From the NCBI RefSeq assembly GCF_002021815.1, contig NZ_CP019952.1, forward strand, positions 837,001 through 901,000: DNA of 64,000 nucleotides, in the 5' to 3' direction. Within the stretch, counting starts at the first letter, position 1, and each line of letters starts with the position of its first letter. Positions 10,009 to 18,872 of this stretch are shown in pieces. Origin of the DNA: Pseudomonas parafulva. Its GTDB lineage: Bacteria > Pseudomonadota > Gammaproteobacteria > Pseudomonadales > Pseudomonadaceae. Below the pieces are notes generated by a model. The model saw nothing but the letters and a program-made list of their open reading frames with translations. It was not told where the DNA came from and ran no database searches. The translations under genes and the position numbers were made by a program.

Positions 10009-10021
10009 GAGGACTGCTGCG

Positions 10022-10219
10022 ATGTTCAATGACCTGGGTCGGCTGGGCAAATACCTGGGGCAGGCTGCACGCTTGATGGTGGGCATGCCTGACTACGACA
10101 ATTACGTCGAACACATGAACAAGACGCATCCGGACAAACCGGTCATGACGTACGAAGCGTTCTTCCGAGAGCGCCAGGAAGCACGTTATGGTGGCAAGTC
10201 CGGGCCAAAGTGCTGTTAA
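10022..10219 (+). CDS. YbdD/YjiX-family small protein (DUF466)
   Basis: A 65-residue soluble protein with the DUF466 signature: the [14 protein letters not shown] core, the [18 protein letters not shown] block and a Cys-Cys C-terminus. The start is preceded by GAGG. It is co-transcribed with cstA (13-base gap). Such proteins are constant partners of CstA/BtsT carriers and are thought to be needed for transport activity; no biochemical role is firmly known. Confidence 0.9.
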   Translation: MFNDLGRLGKYLGQAARLMVGMPDYDNYVEHMNKTHPDKPVMTYEAFFRERQEARYGGKSGPKCC

Positions 10220-10363
10220 GCCCAAAGCGTTAAGCTGTACCGGCCCCATCGTCGGCAGCCTGTGGTCATCGACAAGCCCGCTCCTCTTGGGGGCAGGTGC
10301 TGGCGATGAGCGCAGGCCTGTCGCGGTGGGGCCTGTGTTTTTTCCGAACAGGAGATGTTCTGC

Positions 10364-11341
10364 GTGCAGACCCCGATTCCCGTAACCGTACTGACCGGCT
10401 TTCTCGGTGCCGGCAAGACCACGCTGCTCAAGCACATGCTCAAGGCCGAGCACGGCCTGCGGCTGGCCGTGATCGAAAACGAGTTCAGCGAAGCAGGCAT
10501 CGACAGCCAGTTGCTCGGTGACGAGCCGGTGCAGGTCATGACCCTGGCCAACGGCTGTGTGTGCTGCAGCATCCATGGCGACCTTACCCGTGCGCTGTTC
10601 CTGCTGCTGGAGCGGCTCGATGCTGGCGAAATTGCCTTTGATCGGCTGGTGATCGAGTGCACAGGGCTGGCCGACCCCGCGCCTGTGGCTCAAACGTTCT
10701 TCATCGACGAAGAGCTGCGCGAGCGGTACATCCTGGACGGCATCATCACCCTGGTCGACGCCGCTCACGCCGACGTCCACCTGACCCAGACCATCGCCCA
10801 GGCTCAGGTGGGCTTTGCCGATCGCCTGCTGCTGAGCAAGACCGACCTGGTGGAACCGGCCACCGTGCAAGCCCTGCGCGAGCGCCTGGCCCGCATCAAT
10901 GGGCGGGCCGCCATGCATGTGGTCGAACAAGGCCGCATCGACTTGGGTGCACTGCTCGATGTACGCGGCTTCAACCTCAACCCGGACCTGGGCGCCAACC
11001 TCAAACCCACCCTGCGACCAGTACTCAAACCCGCCACCCCGGACCGTATCGCCACCTTGGTGTTGCGCACCGACAAGGCGCTGGACATCGACCGCCTCAG
11101 CGACTTCATGAATGGCCTGTTGGAAACCCATGGCACGCAACTGTTGCGTTACAAGGGCGTGCTCAATATCGCGGGCGAGGACCGCAAGCTGGTGTTTCAG
11201 GGCGTGCTCAAGCTCTACGGGTTCGACTGGGACGCTGAATGGGCTGAGGCCGAACCGCGCGAGAGCGTCATGGTGTTCATTGCCGATGATCTTCCCGAAG
11301 CTACGATTCGCGCCGGCTTCGAGGCGCTGACGGCTGAGTGA
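10364..11341 (+). CDS. yjiA: COG0523 GTPase, YjiA type
   Basis: A 325-residue G3E P-loop GTPase of the CobW/YjiA family, linked to metal (zinc/cobalt) handling. Walker A is GFLGAGKTT at residues 11-19, the metal motif CxCC is in NGCVCCSIHGDL, the switch/Walker B region is ECTGLADPAP, and SKTDL is the base-recognition motif. A CobW C-terminal domain ends with the RESVMVFIADDL strand. An ATG at 10355 touches the GGAG at 10351-10354, so it cannot use it; the GTG at 10364 is nine bases from it and is the better start. It follows the cstA pair after 144 bases. Its tail overlaps the tail of the opposite gene by 41 bases. Confidence 0.85.
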   Translation: MQTPIPVTVLTGFLGAGKTTLLKHMLKAEHGLRLAVIENEFSEAGIDSQLLGDEPVQVMTLANGCVCCSIHGDLTRALFLLLERLDAGEIAFDRLVIECTGLADPAPVAQTFFIDEELRERYILDGIITLVDAAHADVHLTQTIAQAQVGFADRLLLSKTDLVEPATVQALRERLARINGRAAMHVVEQGRIDLGALLDVRGFNLNPDLGANLKPTLRPVLKPATPDRIATLVLRTDKALDIDRLSDFMNGLLETHGTQLLRYKGVLNIAGEDRKLVFQGVLKLYGFDWDAEWAEAEPRESVMVFIADDLPEATIRAGFEALTAE

Positions 11342-12785
11342 CGGGCTGAACCTTTCCACCGAACCAACCCGGCCAGGAGCTTCGATGGCGGTTGTGCTGC
11401 TCCACGCAAGGGATCAAGCGCTGGGCCAGCACATCGGTTTGCCGCACCGCCTTGGCCGTGCGGTACTTGGCACTGTGGATGCACTCACGATCGCCAAACT
11501 CGCACCGGTTCAAGGTGGTACCGCCGCAGGGGCCGTTCGCCAGGCCCTTGGGGCAGGTCTCGGGGCAGGTGTACAAGGTGTCTTCCAGGCGGCAACGACC
11601 GCAGGTGTCGCAGCCAAGCAGTGGTCGCTTCACGGCCCGCTCCACGCTGTGCAGCACCTGGGCGCCCAGGCCTGTCGCCCACATCGGCTGGCGAACCGCC
11701 CACCCGAACAACTGACTCACCGGGTTGCGACGACTGAATAACAGGCCATGCATGCCATGCATGGCGTGGTAGCGGGCTTTCTGGGCAAACGAAGCCACGA
11801 CACGCGACTCTCCCTCGCGCCATGCCGCCTGCGGTGGGTGAAACGTCACTGCCGGTAGGCTAGGCATTTGCCAGCTGGCCTGCCAGGCAGGCGCCCATTG
11901 CTCCAGCGTGGCCACTTGCGTCTGCCAGTGCGCAAGGCGTGCCTCCAAGGCAAGCAGCTGGCTGGGCTCATGGATGCCCGACAGATGCACGCCGGCGTAG
12001 CCCATCAGCTTAACCCCAATGACCTGCAGGGCCAGGCGGTCGATGCTGCGAGCCTGGGCAAAGGCCTTGGATTGCGCCGCCTCGGCTTCCAGCATTTGCC
12101 GCATCGACGGGGTGACGGTCACGCCTGCGACATGATCGAGCATGCCCGCACGGCCTTGGGTAAGGCTCATAAGACAAGCCAGCATAGGTTTAGGTGCGCG
12201 CTGGCGGCGCATCCAGTGCATGGCTTCCTGGTGCTTGGCAGCATCGAAACCTAGCTGCAGGATGAAAAAGTCGGCACCGGCTGCCAATTTCTTTTCAGCC
12301 TTCAGGTACTGAGCGGCGCCTTCTTCTTCACGGTATTTGAACGGGTTGAGCGCTGCGCCCAGCCACCAGTGCGGATAGGTTTGCCGGGCGATCTGCAGCG
12401 CTGCCACCGATTCCAGGTAGCGCACCGGGCGCTTGCCTGGGGTATGGCCTGGCAGGCGGTCCCCTGTCAGCATCAGCAACTGGTGCTGGCCCGCAGCATC
12501 CATGCGCCGCATCTGGGCGAGCAGGTGATGGCGCTCCCGGTCCTTGCCGGAAAAGTGGGGCAGGGCAGGTACCGGATGCTCAAAACAGGCCAAGGCATCC
12601 AGGGGTGACATGTCCAGCGGGCTGCTCACCCGGTCGCCAATGGCGAGTGTCATCGGCCAGCCACACAGCTGCCTGCGGGCCATTATGGCGTCCATCGCCG
12701 CAAAACGCTCTGCTGACGGCTTGGGGACGAACTCCATGACGCAAGCGAATTGCTGTTGTTGCAGGGCAGTTTTGAGCACGCTCAT
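11301..12785 (-). CDS. MTHFR-like protein fused to a MetV-type cysteine-rich domain
   Basis: A 494-residue protein. Residues 1-290 form a methylenetetrahydrofolate-reductase-like barrel (MEFVPKPSAERF, LLMLTGDRLPG, DFFILQLGFD, CLMSLTQGRAGML). Residues 370-455 form a cysteine-rich domain (MTHFR_C family) with CDTCGRCR, CPETCPKG, GPCGGTTLNRCEF and the last Cys in DRECIHSAKY. That pattern is typical of the MetV partner of MetF in acetogens, which binds metal. So the gene looks like a MetF-MetV fusion, not the plain NADH-dependent MetF. It is divergent from the MetE-N gene, with a tandem MetR-like operator between them. The electron donor and true substrate are not evident. Confidence 0.75.
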   Translation of the reverse strand: MSVLKTALQQQQFACVMEFVPKPSAERFAAMDAIMARRQLCGWPMTLAIGDRVSSPLDMSPLDALACFEHPVPALPHFSGKDRERHHLLAQMRRMDAAGQHQLLMLTGDRLPGHTPGKRPVRYLESVAALQIARQTYPHWWLGAALNPFKYREEEGAAQYLKAEKKLAAGADFFILQLGFDAAKHQEAMHWMRRQRAPKPMLACLMSLTQGRAGMLDHVAGVTVTPSMRQMLEAEAAQSKAFAQARSIDRLALQVIGVKLMGYAGVHLSGIHEPSQLLALEARLAHWQTQVATLEQWAPAWQASWQMPSLPAVTFHPPQAAWREGESRVVASFAQKARYHAMHGMHGLLFSRRNPVSQLFGWAVRQPMWATGLGAQVLHSVERAVKRPLLGCDTCGRCRLEDTLYTCPETCPKGLANGPCGGTTLNRCEFGDRECIHSAKYRTAKAVRQTDVLAQRLIPCVEQHNRHRSSWPGWFGGKVQPVTQPSAPRSRRES

Positions 12786-12924
12786 GACGGAACACCGAGT
12801 GTGGGCAGGCTGGCATTGTGCGCCAGCCCTGTGAATGGGTCATGCCCGGTTGCGCAGCGCATTGATCTGATCAAGACACGGCTAGGCGTCACGGGTGCGC
12901 CAGCGCGAGTAACATGAGGGAAAC

Positions 12925-12959
12925 TTGAGTTGATCTCAAATTTATTGAGTTTGTTTCAA
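12925..12959. promoter_or_regulatory. Tandem MetR-like operator
   Basis: Two inverted repeats lie 55-90 bases before the MetE-N start: TTGAGttgatCTCAA at 12925-12939 and TTGAGtttgtTTCAA at 12945-12959. Their centres are exactly 20 bases apart, two helical turns. Both fit the LysR-family MetR consensus TGAAnnnnnTTCA with one or two changes. The site lies in the divergent gap, so it could serve both genes. Confidence 0.6.
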
Positions 12960-13013
12960 ACGCTCATCGATCTGAAAATGCCCCCATCATTTCTGCACAT
13001 TGGGGACATACAC

Positions 13014-13886
13014 ATGGCACTGGCGCATAACCTGGGCTTTCCACGCACTGGCAACGACCATGCGCTTCGCGCACGTCATTGGCAGATGCAGAAAGACGCC
13101 GGTATCGAGCTATTGCCTGTAGGCGATGTGGACTGGCAGGGCGGCGCAGCGCGCGACCCTCAGGCACCTGTGACGCGGCATTTCACCCTGCTTGCCGATC
13201 AGCTGCTACAGGAAGTGGCCCAGGCCAGCGCGCTGGGCCACACCGTCAAACCTGTTCTCGTCGGCCCCCTGACCTATTTGTGGCAAAGCGCGGCGCAAGA
13301 CGGGCACAGCCTAGCGCTGGAATCTGTCGACGAACTGCTTCCGTACTACGACGCCGTTCTCAATCGCCTGGCCGAACAAGGCGTGCAGTGGGTGCAGATC
13401 GATGAGCCGATCCTTGCCCAGGCGCTGCCGCAGGACTGGAAGAACGCCTACGAGCGGGTTTACAACATCCTGCAGCACGCCCCGTTGAAAAAGCTGATCG
13501 CGACGTGGGCCGGTGGCTTGCAGGGCAACCTTGGCCTGGCCGCGCACCTGCCGGTGGACGGCTTGCACATCGACCTGGTGAGCGACCCTGAGCAGCTGAC
13601 GAGCACCCTGGACCGCCTGCCTGCCTACAAAGTGCTGTCGTTGGGCCTGGTCGACGCAGAAAACGATGCCCAGCATGCCCTGGACAGCAAGTGGCACTGG
13701 CTGTGTGAAGCCAATGAGCGTCTGGGGGAGCGACTGTGGATCGGTACGGCGTGCTCACTGCTGCACAGCCCGCTGGGCGTCGCCGTGCAGGCCTGTGAGG
13801 AAGTGGTCCGGCTGGTCAAGGCGCTCAATGATCCGATCAAGGTCACGCCACCCGCGTTCCACGCCCTGCAGGTAGCCAACGCCTGA
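13014..13886 (+). CDS. Stand-alone MetE N-terminal-domain protein
   Basis: A 290-residue protein that matches only the N-terminal half of cobalamin-independent methionine synthase MetE. It has MALAHNLGFPRTG, RARHWQMQKDAGIELLPVGD, WVQIDEPIL, a GLHIDLV block and the WIGTACSLLHSPLGV block. About 30 residues usual after the first motif are missing, and the C-terminal catalytic domain with the zinc ligands is absent; the frame ends at a normal stop with no MetE sequence after it. The frame opens at 12930, but the ATG at 13014 follows GGGGA at seven bases and matches the MetE start. It cannot be a complete methionine synthase alone; a role with the divergent MetF-MetV-like protein is inferred. Confidence 0.8.
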   Translation: MALAHNLGFPRTGNDHALRARHWQMQKDAGIELLPVGDVDWQGGAARDPQAPVTRHFTLLADQLLQEVAQASALGHTVKPVLVGPLTYLWQSAAQDGHSLALESVDELLPYYDAVLNRLAEQGVQWVQIDEPILAQALPQDWKNAYERVYNILQHAPLKKLIATWAGGLQGNLGLAAHLPVDGLHIDLVSDPEQLTSTLDRLPAYKVLSLGLVDAENDAQHALDSKWHWLCEANERLGERLWIGTACSLLHSPLGVAVQACEEVVRLVKALNDPIKVTPPAFHALQVANA

Positions 13887-13952
13887 TTGTGCATGGCAGA
13901 TGCCGCCGCTAGGGCGTGCACGGCGGCGTCCAAGTGCCCATGGCTCGGTTGA

Positions 13953-15131
13953 TCAGCGCTCGATCGCCAGGGCCACGCCTTGCCCCCCCCCGATACACAG
14001 CGTTGCCAGACCTTTCTTGGCATCGCGCTTGATCATCTCGTGCAGCAGGGTGACCAGCACGCGGCACCCGGATGCACCGATGGGATGACCCAACGCAATC
14101 GCCCCACCGTTCACGTTGACCCGCGAAGCATCCCACGCCAGCGCCTTGCCAACGGCCAGCGCCTGGGCCGCGAACGCCTCGTTGGCTTCGATCAGGTCCA
14201 GGTCGGCCAGTTGCCAGCCTGCTTTGCCCAGGCAGCGTTCAGTCGCCGAGACAGGGGCGATCCCCATCACGGCGGGGTCGACCCCAGCGCTGGCATAGGC
14301 CGCGATCCTGGCCAGCACGGGCAAGCCCAATGCCTGGGCCTTTGCAGCGTTCATCAGCAGCACTGCCGCGGCCCCATCGTTGAGGCTGGAGGCATTGCCT
14401 GCCGTCACACTGCCGTCCTTCTTGAAGGCAGGGCGCAGTTTGGCAAGGGATTGAGCCGTGGTGTCCGAACGTGGCTGTTCGTCCTGGGCGAAAACCTTGG
14501 GCTCGCCTTTTTTCTGTGGCAGCACGATCGGGGTGATTTCGGCCTCAAAGCGGCCAGCGGCGATGGCTGCCACCGCCTTGCGCTGCGACTCGGCCGCGAA
14601 GGCGTCCTGCTGTTCACGGCTCAGCGCGTACTCCTGCACCAGATTTTCAGCCGTGATGCCCATGTGGTAGTCGTTGAACGCGTCCCATAGGCCGTCGCTG
14701 ATCATGCTGTCGATCAGCTGGCCATGGCCCATGCGCTGGCCGGTGCGGGCAGATGGCATTACATAAGGGGCAAGACTCATGTTTTCCTGACCGCCGGCGA
14801 TCACCACCTCAGCGTCGCCGCAGCGAATAGCCTGGGCGCCCAGGTGCAGTGCCTTGAGACCGGAGCCGCAGACCTTGTTCAGGGTCAGGGCAGGCACGCT
14901 GAACGGCAGGCCTGCCTTGATCGCTGCCTGACGTGCAGGGTTTTGCCCGGCGCCGGCCGTGAGCACCTGGCCCATGATCACCTCGTCGACCTGAGCCGGC
15001 TCCAGCCCGGTCTGCTCCAATAGACGCTTGATCACGGCTGCCCCCAGGTCGACGGCCGGGACGCCCGCCAGGGCGCCCTGGAAGCTACCGATGGCGGTGC
15101 GGGTCGCGGCGACGATCACCACTTCGTTCAT
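13953..15131 (-). CDS. Acetyl-CoA acetyltransferase (thiolase)
   Basis: A 392-residue thiolase II that condenses or cleaves acetoacetyl-CoA in the cytosol. The catalytic residues are all present: Cys88 in [10 protein letters not shown], His349 in GHPIGASG and Cys379 in CIGGGQG. The NEAFAAQ motif is also there. Size and motifs fit the biosynthetic/AtoB group. It is divergent from fabV with a 287-base gap, and convergent with the MetE-N gene. The 66-base gap on that side holds an inverted repeat (GCCGCCG with CGGCGGC, 13903-13928) that may end transcription from both sides. Confidence 0.9.
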   Translation of the reverse strand: MNEVVIVAATRTAIGSFQGALAGVPAVDLGAAVIKRLLEQTGLEPAQVDEVIMGQVLTAGAGQNPARQAAIKAGLPFSVPALTLNKVCGSGLKALHLGAQAIRCGDAEVVIAGGQENMSLAPYVMPSARTGQRMGHGQLIDSMISDGLWDAFNDYHMGITAENLVQEYALSREQQDAFAAESQRKAVAAIAAGRFEAEITPIVLPQKKGEPKVFAQDEQPRSDTTAQSLAKLRPAFKKDGSVTAGNASSLNDGAAAVLLMNAAKAQALGLPVLARIAAYASAGVDPAVMGIAPVSATERCLGKAGWQLADLDLIEANEAFAAQALAVGKALAWDASRVNVNGGAIALGHPIGASGCRVLVTLLHEMIKRDAKKGLATLCIGGGQGVALAIER

Positions 15132-15337
15132 GTTGTTGTTCTCCGTCTGAAGGTGAGGGCAACCAGCATCGGCGCATTTTGCTTATTTGTTAAGTTTGTT
15201 TTTATTGCCCATTGATAGGAAAACCGAATCAATGCCTCGGCGTTGGGAGGGTGCGTCCGGACAGCGCGCCGTGTCGCCAACCGCCCACCGATTTTGCATC
15301 GCTGCGTTCAACCCTTAAGATGTGTCGCCTAACCTGC

Positions 15338-15390
15338 GGGGTGAGTCTTACCCCTCAGTCCACATTTGAAAACGCCCTGAGTGGCGTTTT
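15338..15390 (+). promoter_or_regulatory. Two tandem hairpins in the fabV leader
   Basis: A GGGGT/ACCCC stem with a 7-base loop (about 15338-15354) is followed by a perfect 8-bp stem AAAACGCC / GGCGTTTT (15369-15376 with 15383-15390, loop CTGAGT). The second ends in four T and looks like a weak intrinsic terminator, yet it lies only 28 bases before the fabV start. It may attenuate fabV transcription, or end a short leader RNA. Confidence 0.45.
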
Positions 15391-15418
15391 CGTGCATAAA
15401 CCAGACGAGGTACAGACA

Positions 15419-16630
15419 TTGGCCATCATTCATCCTAAGGTCCGCGGTTTCATCTGCACCACGACTCACCCCAAGGGCTGCGAGCTCAACGTCCGTGACC
15501 AGATCGAAGCCACCCGCAAACTGGGCGTGCGCGAGGATGGTCCGAAGAAGGTGTTGGTCATCGGTGCTTCCAGTGGCTACGGCCTGGCCGCGCGCATCAC
15601 TGCAGCCTTCGGTTTCAAGGCCGACACCCTGGGCGTGTTCTTCGAGAAGCCAGGCACCGAAACCAAGGCCGGCACCGCTGGCTGGTACAACGCGGCGGCG
15701 TTCGACAAGTTCGCCAAGGCCGAGGGCCTGTACAGCAAGTCGATCAACGGTGACGCTTTCTCCGACGAAGCGCGGGCCAAGGTCATCGAGCTGATCAAGA
15801 ACGACATGGGCGGCAAGGTCGACCTGGTCATCTATTCGCTGGCCTCGCCGGTGCGCAAGCTGCCACAGACGGGCGAACTGGTGCGCTCGGCGCTCAAGCC
15901 CATCGGCCAGCCGTACAAGTCGACGGCCATCGACACCAACAAGGACGCCATCATCGAGGCCAGCATCGAGCCGGCCACCGAGCAGGAAATCGCCGACACC
16001 GTGACCGTCATGGGTGGCCAGGACTGGCAGCTGTGGATCGACGCCCTGGCCGGTGCCGATGTGCTGGCCGAAGGCGCTCGCACCGTCGCCTTCAGCTACA
16101 TTGGCACCGAAATCACCTGGCCCATCTACTGGCACGGCGCCCTGGGCAAGGCCAAGCAGGACCTGGACGACACTGCCCTGCGCCTGGACCAGAAGCTGGC
16201 AGCTGAGGTCAAGGGCGGCGCCAATGTGGCCGTGCTCAAGTCGGTGGTGACCCAGGCCAGTTCGGCCATCCCGGTCATGCCGCTGTACCTGTCGATGGTG
16301 TTCAAGATCATGCAGGAGAAGGGTGTCCACGAAGGTACCCAGGATCAGCTCGATCGCATGTTCCGTGACCGTATGTATCGCACCGACGGCGCCCCGGCGC
16401 AGGTCGACGAAAAAGGCCGCCTGCGCCTGGACGACTGGGAACTGCGTGATGATGTGCAGGATGCCTGCAAGGCCATGTGGCCACAGGTGACCACCGAGAA
16501 CCTGTTCGAGCTGACCGACTATGCCGGTTACAAGAAGCAGTTCCTGAACCTGTTCGGCTTCGAGCGCACGGACGTCGATTACGACGAAGATGTGGCGACC
16601 GAGGTGCAGTTCGATTGCGTGCAGCTGTAA
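15419..16630 (+). CDS. fabV: Trans-2-enoyl-ACP/CoA reductase FabV
   Basis: A 403-residue NADH-dependent enoyl reductase of fatty acid synthesis, the triclosan-tolerant FabV type. The N-terminus reads [20 protein letters not shown] after a TTG start at 15419; GAGG lies eight bases upstream and no ATG gives the right N-terminus, so TTG is chosen. The NADH motif [12 protein letters not shown] is at about residues 45-56. The catalytic Tyr-x8-Lys is in [12 protein letters not shown]. The C-terminus ([17 protein letters not shown]) is typical. A strong hairpin follows the gene. The leader carries two hairpins that may regulate it. Confidence 0.95.
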   Translation: MAIIHPKVRGFICTTTHPKGCELNVRDQIEATRKLGVREDGPKKVLVIGASSGYGLAARITAAFGFKADTLGVFFEKPGTETKAGTAGWYNAAAFDKFAKAEGLYSKSINGDAFSDEARAKVIELIKNDMGGKVDLVIYSLASPVRKLPQTGELVRSALKPIGQPYKSTAIDTNKDAIIEASIEPATEQEIADTVTVMGGQDWQLWIDALAGADVLAEGARTVAFSYIGTEITWPIYWHGALGKAKQDLDDTALRLDQKLAAEVKGGANVAVLKSVVTQASSAIPVMPLYLSMVFKIMQEKGVHEGTQDQLDRMFRDRMYRTDGAPAQVDEKGRLRLDDWELRDDVQDACKAMWPQVTTENLFELTDYAGYKKQFLNLFGFERTDVDYDEDVATEVQFDCVQL

Positions 16631-16648
16631 CGCTCTGAGGTCAGGTTA

Positions 16649-16675
16649 CTGGGGCTGCCAAGCAGCCCCAGTCTT
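16649..16675 (+). terminator. Intrinsic-type terminator after fabV
   Basis: CTGGGGCTG (16649-16657) pairs perfectly with CAGCCCCAG (16663-16671) around a 5-base loop, 18 bases past the fabV stop. It is followed by TCTT, a weak U tract. The same hairpin may serve the convergent HopJ-type gene. Confidence 0.7.
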
Positions 16676-16727
16676 CATGCTGCCGTGCGCGACTCCAGGG
16701 CGCAGACCGCTGGATGGACAACCCCCA

Positions 16728-17069
16728 TCAAGCCTTGCGCGACAGTGGTAATGCCTCGAACTTGACGCCTGCCAGGCCGTACGCGATCAGCGCACGGATA
16801 TTCCCATGGTCGTGGCCCTCGGGTGTGGCCTGCACATCTCGATAATGCTCGCCAAAGGCCAGCAGCGCCTCACGATCAGTCAATCCCTCTAGCAACGCCA
16901 GGCCCAAGGTCTTGCATGAACCTTCGTTCTGCCCGGCCGCGTTTTCGACGCCACCGTTGCTGAAGGCCTGGGGCTGATAGGCATAGTGTTCGGCAATGAA
17001 TGCCAAGGTGTCGGCGAACACATGTTCACCACTGTCCAGGCTGGCGCGCAGGGTAGTCAGATCAGTCAC
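16728..17069 (-). CDS. HopJ-family small protein
   Basis: A 113-residue protein of the HopJ/HopPmaJ family (SGEHVFADTLAFIAEHYAY, FSNGGVENAAGQNEGSCK, GEHYRDV). Members were named as type III effectors in P. syringae but are widespread in non-pathogens without secretion systems, so an effector role is unlikely here. Translation starts at GTG 17069, after AAGGA, and overlaps the end of the DUF1244 gene by eight bases, so the two are probably translationally coupled. The function in free-living bacteria is not known. Confidence 0.8.
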   Translation of the reverse strand: MTDLTTLRASLDSGEHVFADTLAFIAEHYAYQPQAFSNGGVENAAGQNEGSCKTLGLALLEGLTDREALLAFGEHYRDVQATPEGHDHGNIRALIAYGLAGVKFEALPLSRKA

Positions 17070-17358
17070 GGGGTTTTCCTTGTTCGAATGCGGCCTGCTG
17101 CTGGGGGCTGGCCTCTTTTTGGTACTGGGCCTTCCACTCGCCATAAGGCATGCCGTAGACGGCTTCACGGGCGTCATCCAGGCTCAGGTCCACCTGGCGC
17201 TCGTCAGCTGCCGCCTTGTACCACTTGGACAGGCAGTTACGGCAGAACCCGGACAGGTTCATCAGGTCGATGTTCTGCACGTCGGTGCGTGAGCGCAGGT
17301 GTTCCACGAGCCGGCGGAAAGCGGCGGCTTCCAGTTCGAGCTGTTGCTGTGGGGTCAT
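17062..17358 (-). CDS. DUF1244 protein
   Basis: A 98-residue helical protein of the DUF1244 family, recognisable by LSGFCRNCLSKWY (two cysteines) and the YGMPYGEWKAQYQ segment. The structure of a member is known but no activity has been assigned. It lies in a run with folM upstream (nine-base gap, 17359-17367) and the HopJ-like gene downstream (eight-base overlap), so the three probably form one transcript. Confidence 0.85.
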   Translation of the reverse strand: MTPQQQLELEAAAFRRLVEHLRSRTDVQNIDLMNLSGFCRNCLSKWYKAAADERQVDLSLDDAREAVYGMPYGEWKAQYQKEASPQQQAAFEQGKPRD

Positions 17359-17367
17359 GGGCTTCTC

Positions 17368-18060
17368 TCAAATGATGCGGTTTTTCAGGTGGCGGCCACC
17401 GTTGATGACCACTTGGCTGCCGGTGCTGTATTGGCTGGCAAGCAGGTACTTGACGGTCTCGATCAGCGGCCCGGCGCCCGGTTCGAATTCCAGCAGTGCC
17501 TTCTTCAGCGTCTGCTGGCGATAGGCTTCGTCGCCGCCCTCCTTGAGGATCAGCAGCCCAGGCAGAATACCGTTGACGTGTACCGTGGGTGCGTACTTTT
17601 CGGCAAACGACAACACCATGTTCTGCAACGCGGCCTTGGTGGCGGCGTAGCCGATGTGGCTCTTGCTGCCGCGTGAGGACGTTTCGTCGCAGACGTGGAT
17701 GATGTCGGCCTTGTCGACCTTGGCCAAGAGCTCGCCCAGGGCCAGATTGAGATGATAGGGCGCTTCGACATGAAGGCGGAACATGGTGTCGAGGTTGGCC
17801 AGGTCATCGTCGAGCCACAGCGAAGCGTTGTGGATGACGGCGCGCAGGCCATCGTAATGGCTGTAGAGGTAGTCGATCAGTGCCTGGCGATCGGCCGCCT
17901 GGCACAAGTCTGCGGTGAACGGAATGATATTGGGGTGTGGCGATTGAGGCTGGACGCTGCGGCTGGCACTGACCACCGTATGGCCGGCCTGGGCCAGTTC
18001 CATGGCCAGGGCCAGCCCGACGCGTTGGCTGGCTCCGGTTATCAGGATAGGGCTGTTCAT
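17368..18060 (-). CDS. folM: Dihydromonapterin reductase FolM
   Basis: A 230-residue short-chain dehydrogenase that reduces dihydromonapterin to the tetrahydro form (cofactor of phenylalanine hydroxylase in Pseudomonas) and has weak dihydrofolate reductase activity. The NADPH motif TGASQRVGLALA is at residues 8-19, IHNASLW is the NAG-equivalent, the catalytic Tyr-x3-Lys is YAATK, and the C-terminus is SQVVINGGRHLKN. The ATG at 18060 starts at the Rossmann strand; it has no clear ribosome site, and the frame is open 20 codons further up, so the start is less certain than the identity. It is first in a run with the DUF1244 and HopJ-like genes. Confidence 0.87.
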   Translation of the reverse strand: MNSPILITGASQRVGLALAMELAQAGHTVVSASRSVQPQSPHPNIIPFTADLCQAADRQALIDYLYSHYDGLRAVIHNASLWLDDDLANLDTMFRLHVEAPYHLNLALGELLAKVDKADIIHVCDETSSRGSKSHIGYAATKAALQNMVLSFAEKYAPTVHVNGILPGLLILKEGGDEAYRQQTLKKALLEFEPGAGPLIETVKYLLASQYSTGSQVVINGGRHLKNRII

Positions 18061-18138
18061 GTTCGGGGCGGTCAACTGTATGAGTCGAAGGTTGTCGCCC
18101 AGCATACCCCAACTGCCCAACGCGTGTGTGGCCTGCGC

Positions 18139-18699
18139 CTACCGGCTACGCCAGGCGTGTTCGCGTGCCGCCGCCCCCTGCAGCCAGCCCGCCAGCAGGT
18201 GCGTTGAAAGGGGGATGAACAGGTACACCATCAGGGGGGTGAGCGCCAGGGTGCTGACAAGCACGCGTGGCAACAGGTCCATGCCTGCCAGCCAGTGACC
18301 GAACAGCATGTTAAAGGCCAGTGACACCGGAAAGAATGCCAGCCAGATCGCCGTGGCCTGTTTCCAACGGGGTGGTTTACGCACCAAGGCAGTGCCGAAC
18401 CAGTCGTTTATGCCACTGACCCGTGCCTCCCTGGGGCGCTCGAACAGCCCGTTGCCGCGCTTGAGCCAGGCGCGCCGCGAGGCCGAATGTTCCCAGGCAT
18501 GCAAGGTCGGCTCATCGCTGAAGCGGAAGATGATCTGGAATTCATCGCCGTCGCGCGGCGGTGCGAGAATCCCTGAGCCCAGGTAGCCGGGGAAATCGGT
18601 GGCCAGCTGTTCGCCCTCATGGAGCCAGGCCAGCAGTTCTTCATAGCGGCCATCGGCGGCGCGCCGCGACACCATCAAGGTGACGGGGGATCTAGACAT
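18139..18699 (-). CDS. ABM-domain protein with C-terminal membrane segments
   Basis: A 186-residue protein. Residues 5-100 form an antibiotic-biosynthesis-monooxygenase-like ferredoxin fold (TLMVSRRAADGRYEELLAWL, FQIIFRFSDEPTLHAWEHS). Residues 115-175 hold two hydrophobic segments (AIWLAFFPVSLAFNML and VLVSTLALTPLMVYLFIPLS), so the domain is anchored on the cytoplasmic face. This two-part architecture is common in Pseudomonas. The name implies no antibiotic link. It lies alone between folM and the PilZ gene. Confidence 0.8.
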   Translation of the reverse strand: MSRSPVTLMVSRRAADGRYEELLAWLHEGEQLATDFPGYLGSGILAPPRDGDEFQIIFRFSDEPTLHAWEHSASRRAWLKRGNGLFERPREARVSGINDWFGTALVRKPPRWKQATAIWLAFFPVSLAFNMLFGHWLAGMDLLPRVLVSTLALTPLMVYLFIPLSTHLLAGWLQGAAAREHAWRSR

Positions 18700-18872
18700 C
18701 GTGTATCTCCTGACGACGAGGCTGGCGGGTAGCTGGCCCCTTGGCTGTGTCGGCCGGGGTGGTGGTCGACTCAGTTAGGCATGCAAGAAGTGGGCGCGGA
18801 TTATGGCGTATCGACCGAGCGGGCGTAAGCCACCGCCGTGGGAGAACACGGTGCGTTCGTCGGGTGTCGTCT

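Noticed and set aside
7963..10086. A 707-codon open frame antisense to cstA, and similar long antisense frames opposite the TonB receptor (34731-36575) and the FUSC pump (42665-44713)
   Set aside because: Their products are rich in His, Gln and Arg with no domain or signal, as expected from the reverse complement of high-GC genes with strong codon bias.
13014..13886. MesD-type or full-length methionine synthase
   Set aside because: The sequence matches the MetE N-terminal domain, not the catalytic zinc domain kept in core synthases, and no DUF1852 partner is present.
16728..17069. Type III secretion effector
   Set aside because: HopJ homologues are common in bacteria without this secretion system; no secretion genes or hrp box are present.
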